Below, piece after piece: positions 21,024-30,106 of a DNA stretch of 64,000 bases. The notes below the pieces were generated by a model, which was not told where the DNA came from, did no database searches, and saw only the letters and a list, made by a program, of their open reading frames with translations. The translations under genes were made by a program, and so were the position numbers. The first letter of the stretch is position 1. Every line of letters begins with the position of its first letter. The stretch is from Pachysolen tannophilus NRRL Y-2460 (Eukaryota > Ascomycota > Pichiomycetes > Alaninales > Pachysolenaceae): assembly GCA_001661245.1 (NCBI GenBank), contig KV454013.1, positions 21,005 to 85,004 of the forward strand. The letters run 5' to 3'.

Positions 21024-21264
21024 TAAAAGAAGAAAAANAAAAAAAAAAAAAGAGAAAAAGTTTCTCTTAGTTTATATTAGCACAGGACGGTAGAAAGAGG
21101 CGGTTTATCTATCTATCTATATAGAGTAGAAATAAGGAATAGACATTAGATCCGTACTGGAGACTTTTTATTGTTGATGGTTATATTAATTCAAGTTTCC
21201 GATTAAGTCAGATCAAATTGATATTTTTTTTTATCAAGGTACTTTTTCCAAGACATAAAAAACA

Positions 21265-23973
21265 ATGCCACCGGCAAATAACCCATTGTCGCAAAATCCC
21301 ACATCATCATCGGAACAAGTGGAAGGTAAAGTGGAACTTGGCAAGATAAATACTGATGTAAAGAATTTAGAAGGACGAGAGCAAGTTGTTGTTGGTGATG
21401 ATGGAACAGAAAATGAAGTTGTGAAAGGGTCTTTAACGGGAGAAACTGGTGATAAATTATCAACTAATGTTACAAATAATAGATCTTCTGGAGGAACACA
21501 AACTGTTTTCATTCATAAATTGTATAATATGTTGGAAGATTCATCATTAAATCATCTTATTTGGTGGTTACCTTCAAATGATTCTTTTATGTTGGTTCCA
21601 AATGAAGAATTTTCAAAAGCTTTAAGTTCTTATTTTAAACATGCAAATGTTGCTTCTTTTGTTAGACAGTTAAACATGTACGGCTTCCATAAAATAAACG
21701 ATTCATTCCATAATGATAATAAAGATGAAAAATTAAAAAACAATAGTGATAATAATGAAAATAAAAATTCAACTAGTGGTAGGGATAATAATACAACACC
21801 AAATACTTGGGAATTTAAACATAGTTCTGGAAATTTTAAAAAAGGTGATTTCGAAGCATTGAAATCAATAAAGAGAAGATCAACTAAAAATACTTCTTCA
21901 AAAGAAACTTATAGCTTAACAGTTAATTCATCCGATAATACACCATTAAACTTACAAGCTATGGATCCTAATAATAAAAATAATGAAAAATCAATCCAAA
22001 ATTATACTCCAAGATCACCAAAATATTATACTGATTATGATAATAAAGAAACTCTGGAATCAAGATCAAATCCTTTACTGGATAGACCATCTATATTGGA
22101 TCATCGTAGAAGTCATCATAGTCATAGTCATATCCATCCTCAGCATCAACGCCTGCAATCAAGTAATGCTATTCCATTAGATTCAAACTTTATGAATGCT
22201 AAATTGAATGAGTTAAACTCTAATTTGATGACAATAAAACAAGATCATTTAAGATTGCAAAAAAAATACGATTTAGCAATTGAAGATTTGAAAAAAACAA
22301 ATTATGACATGGTTTACCTATTAGATATTATTAAAAGTTTAATTGAAGGGAATTTTATCAATAAAGATAATTCACAACTGGTTGATGATGCTACACAACA
22401 TAAAAGATGTACAAGTTCTCAGAATATTCCAATACAAGGTTCAAATAAGCCTCCTATTAATATTGATCCAAATAAATCAATACCTTCTGTTTCTAATATC
22501 TTAAAAGAAGAAACTAGTGATAATCAAAGCTCAGACATTCCTTCTAATCAGAAACAACAACCAAGTACATTACTTAGTGAAATAGACTCCAATTTACAAA
22601 AATTCAAATCAAGTATATTACAAAGGACAGCATCGAGGGAATATGATTTAATGCAAATGAATAGTGGGTTTGAACAGGATAGCAATCATAGTAATCACAA
22701 CAGTTTTTCGAGACGTCAATTTTCCTCGCTATCGGGAAATCAGAACGCTGCTATTGGATCAAGAGGGAACAGCTTTGCAACAAATGGATCTCTTTCCCCT
22801 ATTGGTCATGGAGGATTTTCCAATGCACAGAGCTCATCCCCTGTTCAACAGCAGCAATTCACTCCAACTTCTTTCCCACAGCCAGCCGATCAAGTTTTTT
22901 TACACAAGGATATCAGGTATTCAAGTACATCATCAGGTAAGAGACACGGGTCGGTCCTATGTGATCCTTTACAGCCAGACCCTTCACCTTCATTAATTTC
23001 TAATAACGTTAGCAGAGTTGGTAGTGAAAGTAATAACCCCCAACTTCATCATTCAAATTCCAGTGCTTCGATGAATTCTTATTATCCAAATGCAGAGTCT
23101 TTGCAATCGCTGCCAAATCTCAACTTGGGATATAGTCATCATTCATATGGGGGATATCCAGCTCCTACCATGCAGCAACAGCAAGGTTCTAGAAGTAATT
23201 CAGATGGATTTACACACCCAGGACAGCCACAATTCAAACAACCGAGCCCTGAATCAGTTTCTAATGGTCAAGTACTGGCTGTTCAACCCCCACAACAGCA
23301 TTTACAGCAACAACAACAACAACAGGGTTATGTTATGCCTTCACAACAACCGCATATCCAATCTGCTCAACCTCCCTTTCAACAACTTCCTAAATTAAAC
23401 CAACCGAATTCATCTGCTTCCGCTGGTTCATTACAAACTATGGATTCGTTACATTCCTCTTCATCGCTGACACCAATGACTACACCTTCTCAACATTTAA
23501 ACTCTAGGAAAAATTCTTTTGAGCCTGCACGTTCTTTACCGCAGCAGCAACAGCCGCAACAACAACCGCTGCAACAATTGAGACGGCCCGTTTTACAACA
23601 TCCTTCAATGCAATACTCACAACCTCAACAACTACCTTCACTTGTTCATAGTGATAATTTAAACGCGTCTCCAAATCTGCCGGGACCACCAGTTCATCAA
23701 TCTCAACGATCACAGCAATCACAGCAATCACAGCAATCACAGCAATCGCAGCAATCGCAGCAGCAGCTGAAGCCACTACAGCAGCAGTCACATCCATTAC
23801 GCCTGAATTCTGGAGTTTATTCTTTATTAAATCATGAACAAGATGACCATAGAAAACATGAAGGATCTCCAGATTTACAGCAGCAGCTGCAACAAGAAGA
23901 AAACAATTCTTTGAGAAGGGGTAGGAATGATAGCATATCAGATAGGGTTATATTTAAGAAAAGTAAGAACTAA
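21265..23973 (+). CDS. SFL1: HSF-domain transcription factor, Sfl1-like
   Basis: 902 aa. Seen: an HSF-type DNA-binding domain at about residues 80-205 (TVFIHKLYNMLEDSS, HLIWWLPSNDSF, FKHANVASFVRQLNMYGFHK, TWEFKHSSGNFKKGDFEALK) interrupted by an Asn/Lys-rich loop. A coiled coil near 315-360 (KLNELNSNLMTIKQDHLRLQ) follows, then about 500 residues rich in Gln, Ser, Pro and Asn. These include a (SQQ)n run and a C-terminal SGVYSLLNHE. In yeast and Candida, Sfl1 represses flocculation and filamentation genes in the nucleus. Sfl2 or Mga1 are alternatives; the HLIWW and YFKHANVASFVRQLNMYGFHK blocks favour Sfl1. Many CTG codons lie in Ser-rich contexts (SPN-CTG-PGPP, SSS-CTG-TPM). Confidence 0.78.
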   Translation: MPPANNPLSQNPTSSSEQVEGKVELGKINTDVKNLEGREQVVVGDDGTENEVVKGSLTGETGDKLSTNVTNNRSSGGTQTVFIHKLYNMLEDSSLNHLIWWLPSNDSFMLVPNEEFSKALSSYFKHANVASFVRQLNMYGFHKINDSFHNDNKDEKLKNNSDNNENKNSTSGRDNNTTPNTWEFKHSSGNFKKGDFEALKSIKRRSTKNTSSKETYSLTVNSSDNTPLNLQAMDPNNKNNEKSIQNYTPRSPKYYTDYDNKETLESRSNPLLDRPSILDHRRSHHSHSHIHPQHQRLQSSNAIPLDSNFMNAKLNELNSNLMTIKQDHLRLQKKYDLAIEDLKKTNYDMVYLLDIIKSLIEGNFINKDNSQLVDDATQHKRCTSSQNIPIQGSNKPPINIDPNKSIPSVSNILKEETSDNQSSDIPSNQKQQPSTLLSEIDSNLQKFKSSILQRTASREYDLMQMNSGFEQDSNHSNHNSFSRRQFSSLSGNQNAAIGSRGNSFATNGSLSPIGHGGFSNAQSSSPVQQQQFTPTSFPQPADQVFLHKDIRYSSTSSGKRHGSVLCDPLQPDPSPSLISNNVSRVGSESNNPQLHHSNSSASMNSYYPNAESLQSLPNLNLGYSHHSYGGYPAPTMQQQQGSRSNSDGFTHPGQPQFKQPSPESVSNGQVLAVQPPQQHLQQQQQQQGYVMPSQQPHIQSAQPPFQQLPKLNQPNSSASAGSLQTMDSLHSSSSLTPMTTPSQHLNSRKNSFEPARSLPQQQQPQQQPLQQLRRPVLQHPSMQYSQPQQLPSLVHSDNLNASPNLPGPPVHQSQRSQQSQQSQQSQQSQQSQQQLKPLQQQSHPLRLNSGVYSLLNHEQDDHRKHEGSPDLQQQLQQEENNSLRRGRNDSISDRVIFKKSKN
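23707..23762 (+). repeat. Coding (TCACAGCAA)n microsatellite
   Basis: Five to six 9-bp units encoding Ser-Gln-Gln repeats in the Gln-rich tail of the SFL1-like protein, the last units changing TCA to TCG. Confidence 0.85.
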
Positions 23974-25153
23974 ATTTCTCTGTTGTTTTCAGTATGATTT
24001 AGCTTTCTTTATTTTTCAATTTTCTTTAATTTTTCAATTTCACTATTCTTCCTGCTTTTATCATTGATGAAATACATAATGTTAGTTGTTTAGTTTCTTT
24101 TATTTACATATTTTTTTATTCTGCTTGCTTTTTTCATTGTATAAGAAATGATTTTAATGACTTGTATTTATAAAATAAATGTTATTTTTTAATTTTAAAT
24201 TCAGATAATTTTTATATTAATTTGCTAATTTGCAGTTCATTTTAAATTCTAATAAATTTTCCATTAAGAGCTATATACAAACAAAAATTAAGATAGATAG
24301 AAAAAAAAAAAAAAAAAGTAGCATTATCGAGCTATCTGAAATTATCTAACGAAATCATTGGAATTGAAAATAAAACAAAGAGAATTAAAATACTATAGAA
24401 GAAAAATAAACATGTTAGTAAATTTTGATGCTTTTCAAAAGAATAAAGTGATCTTTCGATTCAATTCCGTCTTTTCAATCTTTAAAAAATTACATTTAAA
24501 AAAATAAATATTTCAGAAAAAAATTTTAAGGTAGCGTGGGTTTTTCCACATCAGCAAAAATTAAACCATAACGATTTAATTTGCCTCGAGCCAAATGCAC
24601 TCTAGTCATCATTTAAATTTATAAATCAAAAAAATTTTTCAAGATAAAACAAAAGAGATCAACAAATCATATAAATAAAAAAACATACTTTTTTTTTTTT
24701 CTTTTTTTTTTTTTTTCTAAGAATTATTCATTCAAGAAACTCTTTTAGTTTGAGATCATCATTGCAAAAGAAATATCTAATTAATAATGAAAATTCTTCT
24801 TTATAATTTGAAAAAAAAAAATAAAAAGTATTGTAAAATTAAAAGAAGAGAAGTTGAAAATTTTTTTGTAGCTTTCCTTCCAATGAACATGAAAATAAGG
24901 TTTTTACCCTATTTTTCAAAACATTTCCTTTTTAAGAAATAACGTATCGCAGTACACGACCACATATTTAGAGCTTATTCATAGTAAATTTTTGTTAAAA
25001 CCCATATTGACTTAAACCGTTAAAGATTGTTTGGAGTTGATCTAAAAATAAGAGTGAAGTAAAAGAAAGGTGAATTAAAAAGATTGAGTCTTCATTTCGA
25101 TAAAAAAGAAAAAAAAAAAAAGAGAAAAATAAAAAAAAAAAAAGGGGAAAAAT
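23974..25153. other. Convergent intergenic region SFL1/VPS29
   Basis: 1.18 kb between converging stops, unusually long for this arrangement. Mostly A/T. Two more balanced stretches stand out: 24410-24480, and 24532-24612, which holds a 28-codon minus-strand ORF and box C/D-like motifs. No firm gene call. Confidence 0.5.
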
Positions 25154-26053
25154 TTAGCTATCTTCACTTTTAGTGTATGTAACTTTATCGACTTTAACTT
25201 CACCCTCTATATGAGTATAGATGTATAAAGTGCATATATATCCTTGAACATCTAATAAACAGAAACTAGGAACAGGATCGACATATGGTTCAATGTTTGA
25301 GCAATTTATTTCATTCTGTACTTCCCCATCTTCAACAGATTTTTCTTCTTGTAATTGTTCTCCATTTTTTTCATTATCTAATTTTGGTTCTTCATTAATT
25401 TGAGATTCATCTTCTTGATCATTTGCATTTGATTCTTTTATTCCATCAGTTTCCTCGGTATTTTTTTCTTTATCTTCATCTTTTGGCTGTTGCTGTTGTT
25501 GTTGTTCTTCTTCTTCTGAATTTGTCTTTTTTGTATCGTCTTCAGGATTATCATTATTTATCTTTTCTTTTAATATGCTATCTATAATTTCAAGATCTTC
25601 TTTATCAGGTAAATTAGTACTAAAAGCACCTGTTGCACTTCCAGGGTTAATAAAAAATTTACCATCCAAAGTATATGCTTCAACTTTTGAAGTTCCACCC
25701 CATATAAGAATATCAATATCCATTAATCTAGCTTGTGATAATAAACTAATTGGATCATTTTGTGGTAGTACATTAAATCCATTTAATATTCCAATTTTTA
25801 AATCACCACTTTTCAAAATTAATGATAAGGGTAAATTTGTATCTTGATCACATTCACCTTTAACTAAATGAAAATCTGATGATATAGATTTTAAAAAATC
25901 TAATGATGATTGAGAAGTTGTAACATTACCTGTACACAAGACTTGTTGAATTTTATTTGTTGCTGAAGATCCAGTTAATAATTTTTTAAACTTATGAGGT
26001 AAATCAATTGCCCTTTCCGGGATATGCAAATCACCTATTGCTAGTAACAACAT
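25154..26053 (-). CDS. VPS29: Retromer subunit Vps29
   Basis: 299 aa. Metallophosphoesterase-fold scaffold of retromer (with Vps35 and Vps26), which recycles cargo from endosome to Golgi. Seen: N-terminal MLLLAIGDLHIPERAIDLP; CTGNVTTSQSLDFLK-type blocks; DFHLVKGECD; WGGTSKVEAYTLDGKFFINPGSATGAF; and C-terminal FCLLDVQGYICTLYIY. An acidic, Gln-rich insertion of about 90 residues (about 168-259) separates the last two blocks. The fungal proteins carry a loop there, and it is long here. The insertion includes a coding CAA/CAG run. Confidence 0.94.
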   Translation of the reverse strand: MLLLAIGDLHIPERAIDLPHKFKKLLTGSSATNKIQQVLCTGNVTTSQSSLDFLKSISSDFHLVKGECDQDTNLPLSLILKSGDLKIGILNGFNVLPQNDPISLLSQARLMDIDILIWGGTSKVEAYTLDGKFFINPGSATGAFSTNLPDKEDLEIIDSILKEKINNDNPEDDTKKTNSEEEEQQQQQQPKDEDKEKNTEETDGIKESNANDQEDESQINEEPKLDNEKNGEQLQEEKSVEDGEVQNEINCSNIEPYVDPVPSFCLLDVQGYICTLYIYTHIEGEVKVDKVTYTKSEDS

Positions 26054-26561
26054 TCAAACCAAAATAAAAAAAGCAAAATATATATACCAATTACAAATAT
26101 TTTATAAACTTTTAATCTTTATTGAGATTACCATTAAATATACCAATAAGTTAATTTTAGTTTATTTAACTTTTTATTAAACTTATTAATGATTTTACTA
26201 TACGTTTCAGTTGATATGAAAAACACGACCGATTTTGGTTTATAATAATAGATTAGATAGATTTAAATTGAAATTATTTTTACAAATCTATACTTGATAA
26301 CTAGTATTGATCAGTTTTGATATCTGGTTCGAGTTAAAAAGTTTGAATGATGTTAAAAAAAGTTGAATGAAAAAAAAAAATGAAAAAAAAAAGATCATGA
26401 AAATAAAAAACTGTGTAATATTATATACCAATTTGACTTTAAATTATTTTTCGTTCTCTTTGAGAAAATCACTATAAATAACAATTGATAATTATTTTTT
26501 TCATTAAAAGTTAGTAGAGTAAAGCTAGAAACCTGGTTGAGAAAAGAAAAAAAAAATAAAC
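26054..26561. other. VPS29 promoter and ATP19 3' flank
   Basis: 508 bp between two minus-strand genes, A/T-rich, with poly-A tracts near 26360-26390. A GGTTCGAG near 26320 looks like a tRNA B box but lacks a partner A box or cloverleaf. Nothing else recognised. Confidence 0.55.
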
Positions 26562-26906
26562 TTACTTGATAGCCTTTTCAACATCAATTTCTTCATTAGC
26601 TGCAGCTTGAGGAGCTTTGGTTTCAGCTGGAGCAGATGTAGGTGCCGACGATGGAATAAACTTTGGAACAGTGATTCCGCCGATAACTGTGGCAAGAGTA
26701 GCAATTGCTAACTATAAAAAAAATAAAAAATTGAACAGAATTGTATAAAAATTGTTAGTATCAAAAAATTTGTTATTTTTTTTAGTCTTCTCCCCTGCTC
26801 TGCTGCTAATCACAACTACCCCAATATTAAAAAAATTTATTTATATATAATTACATACCACATGTGGTTGAACTGTTTTACCAAAAATCTGATAGGCGAC
26901 AGTCAT
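26562..26906 (-). CDS. ATP19: F1Fo ATP synthase subunit k, spliced small gene
   Basis: 65 aa from exon 1 26906-26859 (16 codons) and exon 2 26711-26562. The donor is GTATGT at 26858-26853, the branch TACTAAC at 26760-26754 and the acceptor TATAG. The product begins MTVAYQIFGKTVQPHV and continues LAIATLATVIGGITVPKF, aligning with yeast Atp19 (MGAAYHFMGKAIPPHQLAIG). It is a single-span subunit of mitochondrial ATP synthase linked to dimer/oligomer stability. The tail is Ala/Pro-rich and ends EEIDVEKAIK. It is too short and interrupted to show in a simple ORF scan. Divergent from HSP10, with a shared 570-bp promoter. Confidence 0.9.
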
Positions 26907-27476
26907 ACTGGAGAATAATTGATTTCTATTAATTCAATTGATTAAAAAGTATATTTCTTTTTGAAAAAAAAAAAGAATCAATCTATGGTAACTAGTTGTT
27001 TTTAAGTGGTTGAGAATTCAATTCAATTCGCCTTTTTCTAACATTTTTTTACTTTTCGGTCATAATCAATTCTATCGTCACGTGAAAAACAAAAGAAAAA
27101 TCAAATCGGGAACTTTATTTTTTGAAACACTACTTTCTATAAACTTGATTTTCAATGAACGACTTTTGTGAAAAAAAAATTACTAATTGATAATATGCGC
27201 ACTACTATCTACCCAGTTTCCCAATTAAGATAATTGATTTTTGCAAACACTACTTTCTGTAATGAAAAATTAAAATTGTTGAAAAATTTCTTTCTAGTAA
27301 ATTCCGGTGGTATTTGGTTGTAATGGTGAAAAATATCTATTTAAACCTTCTCCATATATATATATATTTTATTATTGAATTTTATTTGATTATCCAAAAA
27401 CAATATTTTCTTTTTTTGTTATCTTCTCTTTAGATTGAATCTACTTAATATTATTCAACCAATTCCGTATTTAAAA
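26907..27476. promoter_or_regulatory. Divergent ATP19/HSP10 promoter
   Basis: Holds GTCACGTGA (CACGTG at 27079-27084, Cbf1-type). Two copies of a roughly 25-bp direct repeat with the core AAACACTACTTTCT lie at 27125-27138 and 27245-27258, exactly 120 bp apart. A weaker GCACTACTATCT lies near 27200 between them. Both genes make mitochondrial proteins, so common control is plausible. I did not find a clean three-unit heat-shock element. Confidence 0.6.
27128..27256 (+). promoter_or_regulatory. Two CACTACTTT motifs between ATP19 and HSP10
   Basis: Copies at 27128-27136 and 27248-27256, inside a longer direct repeat with a 120-bp period. They lie at nearly mirror-image distances (about 220 and 340 bp) from the two divergent ATGs. 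Confidence 0.55.
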
Positions 27477-27895
27477 ATGGTAAGTTTTATCTTTGATAAA
27501 TAAAGATTATTTTTTTTTATTAAAAATTGATTTTTGTATGGGTTAAATTTATTAATACTAACTTTTTAATTTTTCATTTATAGTCATCAGTTTTAAAATC
27601 AGTTAAAAGCATTGTCCCAATGTTGGACAGAGTTTTGGTTCAAAGAGTTAAGGCTGAAGCCAAGACAGCTTCTGGTTTATATATTCCAGAGAAAAACCAA
27701 GAAAAATTAAACATTGCTAATGTCTTGGCTGTTGGTCCAGGTTTTACAGATACTAATGGTAATAAAGTTGAACCACATGTTAAGGTTGGTGATAAAGTTT
27801 TAATCCCACAATTTGGAGGTTCATCAATTAAAGTTGGTCAAGATGAGGTTATCTTATTCAGAGATGCAGAAATCTTGGCAAAAGTTCAAGAATAG
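27477..27895 (+). CDS. HSP10: Mitochondrial 10-kDa chaperonin Hsp10, spliced after the ATG
   Basis: 104 aa. GroES-type co-chaperonin of Hsp60 in the mitochondrial matrix. Exon 1 in the CDS is only the ATG (27477-27479). The donor GTAAGT follows at once, TACTAAC is at 27556-27562, the acceptor TATAG ends at 27583, and exon 2 is 27584-27895. The join gives MSSVLKSVKSIVPMLDRVLV, which restores the family N-terminus. Without it the first Met would be inside VPMLDR. Seen in the body: SGLYIPEKNQEKLN (mobile loop), VLAVGPGF, VKVGDKVLIPQFGG and the terminal beta strand EVILFRDAEILAK. Codon bias is strong, as expected for an abundant protein. Confidence 0.97.
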
Positions 27896-28061
27896 AATGT
27901 TTCAATGATTTATAATAATATACTAAAAAAAAAAGTATTATTATTCTAATTAGACTTGTAAATACTTTTATTTTTCTTTCTTGTCTCAAAAGCAAAAAAA
28001 TAAATAAATAAATAATTACTATTTTCTTTTTTATTTTTTTTTTTCCATATATTAATTACAC

Positions 28062-29741
28062 TTAATCATCATCATCATCAGTAATAGCTTCGGCAATTCT
28101 CCAATAAGTATCCAAATTAAATCTTGACAAGTAATTGATCAGGTCGGATTCTGTATCAATAGATGGAACTGACCATTTGTTGAAATGAAACTCTTTGATC
28201 TGTCCTTCCCATATTAAAGAACACTTATTTTTGGATAAATCTATATCTTCTTGTACCTGATCTTTATTTAATTGTTCAATTTGTTTAACTTTAGAAATAA
28301 CATTTTCTTTCCAATTAATCCTTCGTAACATTAACTTTTGATAATGTTCAACATTTTTTAAAGTACCTTCTATAATAACTAAAGCAAAATTTTCCCTTTC
28401 ACGCAATCTAATAATTACACCTTTAAGATTTAATTGAGCTGCATTAACATTCAATTTATAAAAATGTTTTGAATTAACCAAATGATCAATTTTAAAAATA
28501 TTTGAAAAAATACCAAATTTATTTAAATCATTTTCTTGTCTAATTTGTGTTTTATCTGTTGTACTTTTTTTCGATAATTTTCTTTCTAAATTATCCTTCT
28601 CATGTATTAATCTTCTTTGCTCAATTTCTGCTTTAACTTTTTGCTCAACAGCTGTTGGATCTTTTATTGCCTCATTTGTAAGAACACTCATTAAATTTTT
28701 CAACTTTACCTTTGGAGGTGGTGGAGGTAATAACCCTGCTCTTATTAATTCTTGTTCCCTTTTAAGTTTTGTTTGTCTATCAATTTTCCGCTTTTTTTTC
28801 AATTCTTTCTTTGTTAAATATATTTTTGGTTCAATTATCAGATTCATTTGACCTGAAGAAAGATTAATAGGTACTGGAAATTGAATATAATGTGTAATAG
28901 GATTATCTTCTGAAATTTCCATATAAGTTAACTTTGAAACATTTTCAATTTGATCATAACTATTTTCTTTTAATAAAGGTTTATCCCACCATTCCACATT
29001 AGGAGGTTGAACCAGTCGATATAAATTTTCACCAATTGAAATATCAGGTTCTAAACCCATTTTTCTAATCTCTTGAGATCGAAGCTCTTCTTCATGCAGT
29101 AATTTTTCAGCTTCTCTTAATTCTATTGCTTTATTGATATATTTACCCTTTTCATTAAATTTCAAATCTCTACGTGGCCTTGTGGGTACATTTTTAGAAA
29201 ACATATCTTCTTGACTTAAATATGGATTAACATCAAAACCTTTTCTATGTCTACGAGTCAGTAAAACTGGATTGACAATTGGCAGTTCAGGTGTAGCTGG
29301 TCTCGACAAGGTCTTCGACATCAATAAAGGATGAATAGCAATATCTTTTAGCCCTCCGCCACCTCTTTCTTCTGATGATTCTACTGTTCCTGCTGCTGTC
29401 TCAAAAGAAAGAGATGGCGATAACATACCCTTGGATGATTTTTCACTAGTAGTAGATGACGGTATCAGCGAAGTTACACTAGCAGATGTCGACCCCGCTG
29501 AAACACCAGCTTTCGCCCGAGCAGCTTGCATTCTAATTAACATATCGGGGGTGATATTCAACTTCTTCTTCTTTTGTTGCAGATAATGTCTATTATTCGT
29601 TAGCAAAATAGAAGATACCGAAGATGCAGAATCAGCATTCTCCCCATCTCCATTGCTGAATTTCAACCTTTTCACACCATTCTCACCATCATTTTCCCTC
29701 CCTATATCATCAATACTATTTTCTCTTTTCCTATTCGACAT
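28062..29741 (-). CDS. PRP3: U4/U6 snRNP splicing factor Prp3
   Basis: 559 aa. Prp3 binds the U4/U6 duplex with Prp4 in the tri-snRNP. Seen: a low-complexity N-terminal third. The PRP3 block follows at about residues 165-360, with NPYLSQEDMF, INKAIELREAEKLLHEEEL, NVEWWDKPLL, ITHYIQFPVPI, LTKKELKKKRKIDRQ and GLLPPPPPKVKLKNLM. The DUF1115-type C-terminal domain has HFYKLNVNAAQLNLKGVIIR, MLRRINW and a final LIWEGQIKEFHFNKW. Length is a little over yeast Prp3 (469). It converges with HSP10. An ACAGCCCTAA motif lies about 110-120 bp upstream. Confidence 0.95.
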   Translation of the reverse strand: MSNRKRENSIDDIGRENDGENGVKRLKFSNGDGENADSASSVSSILLTNNRHYLQQKKKKLNITPDMLIRMQAARAKAGVSAGSTSASVTSLIPSSTTSEKSSKGMLSPSLSFETAAGTVESSEERGGGGLKDIAIHPLLMSKTLSRPATPELPIVNPVLLTRRHRKGFDVNPYLSQEDMFSKNVPTRPRRDLKFNEKGKYINKAIELREAEKLLHEEELRSQEIRKMGLEPDISIGENLYRLVQPPNVEWWDKPLLKENSYDQIENVSKLTYMEISEDNPITHYIQFPVPINLSSGQMNLIIEPKIYLTKKELKKKRKIDRQTKLKREQELIRAGLLPPPPPKVKLKNLMSVLTNEAIKDPTAVEQKVKAEIEQRRLIHEKDNLERKLSKKSTTDKTQIRQENDLNKFGIFSNIFKIDHLVNSKHFYKLNVNAAQLNLKGVIIRLRERENFALVIIEGTLKNVEHYQKLMLRRINWKENVISKVKQIEQLNKDQVQEDIDLSKNKCSLIWEGQIKEFHFNKWSVPSIDTESDLINYLSRFNLDTYWRIAEAITDDDDD

Positions 29742-30106
29742 TGACCCTATTTATATCCAGAGAAAATATTACAAATAACAACTAACTTCAATTTCTATTT
29801 AACATTTAGATAGTTTGTGAAATAAAAAAAAAAATGTATATACGCTTCTTACAGCCCTAAATAACTAAAACTCATTTTTTATTTATACTTTATAAACTTC
29901 ATCATAAGTTACAAGTAAAATGGAATAAAAATCAAAATTAAAATCAAATTAAATCAATGACAAAAAACAGATATATCGAAATGGAAAATAGATGATGAAA
30001 CATGACAAATGAAGAAAAGAAAAAAAAAAAAAACAACAACAATATACAAAGGAATAATTTCAAAAAAATACAAATACAAGAGATTAAACTTATTTTGGAG
30101 ACAGAC
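29742..30106. other. PRP3 promoter and TOM1 3' flank
   Basis: 365 bp between two minus-strand genes, A/T-rich. ACAGCCCTAA (Tbf1-type ARCCCTAA) lies at 29851-29860. Otherwise nothing recognised. Confidence 0.55.

Larger units (their letters stand above)
19661..21264. other. Long upstream region of the SFL1-like gene
   Basis: 1.6 kb with no gene recognised. Contents seen: palindrome CCGTTGAACGG at 19999-20009; three tandem TTTTGGAC units at 20088-20111; a 14-codon upstream ORF at 20451-20495; a GC-richer patch at about 20655-20735; a long (TA)n tract at about 20967-21020; an ambiguous base N at 21038; and (ATCT)n at about 21106-21120. Long leaders are typical of yeast morphology regulators. 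Confidence 0.6.

Noticed and set aside
23504-23797. 97-codon minus-strand ORF inside the SFL1-like gene
   Set aside because: Antisense shadow of the CAG/CAA-rich coding repeat.
24450-24470. TTCGATTC resembling a tRNA T-loop
   Set aside because: Flanks do not fold into a cloverleaf and no A box lies upstream.
26300-26345. tRNA-like B box GGTTCGAG
   Set aside because: No matching A box, acceptor stem or anticodon arm nearby. No tRNA found anywhere in the window.
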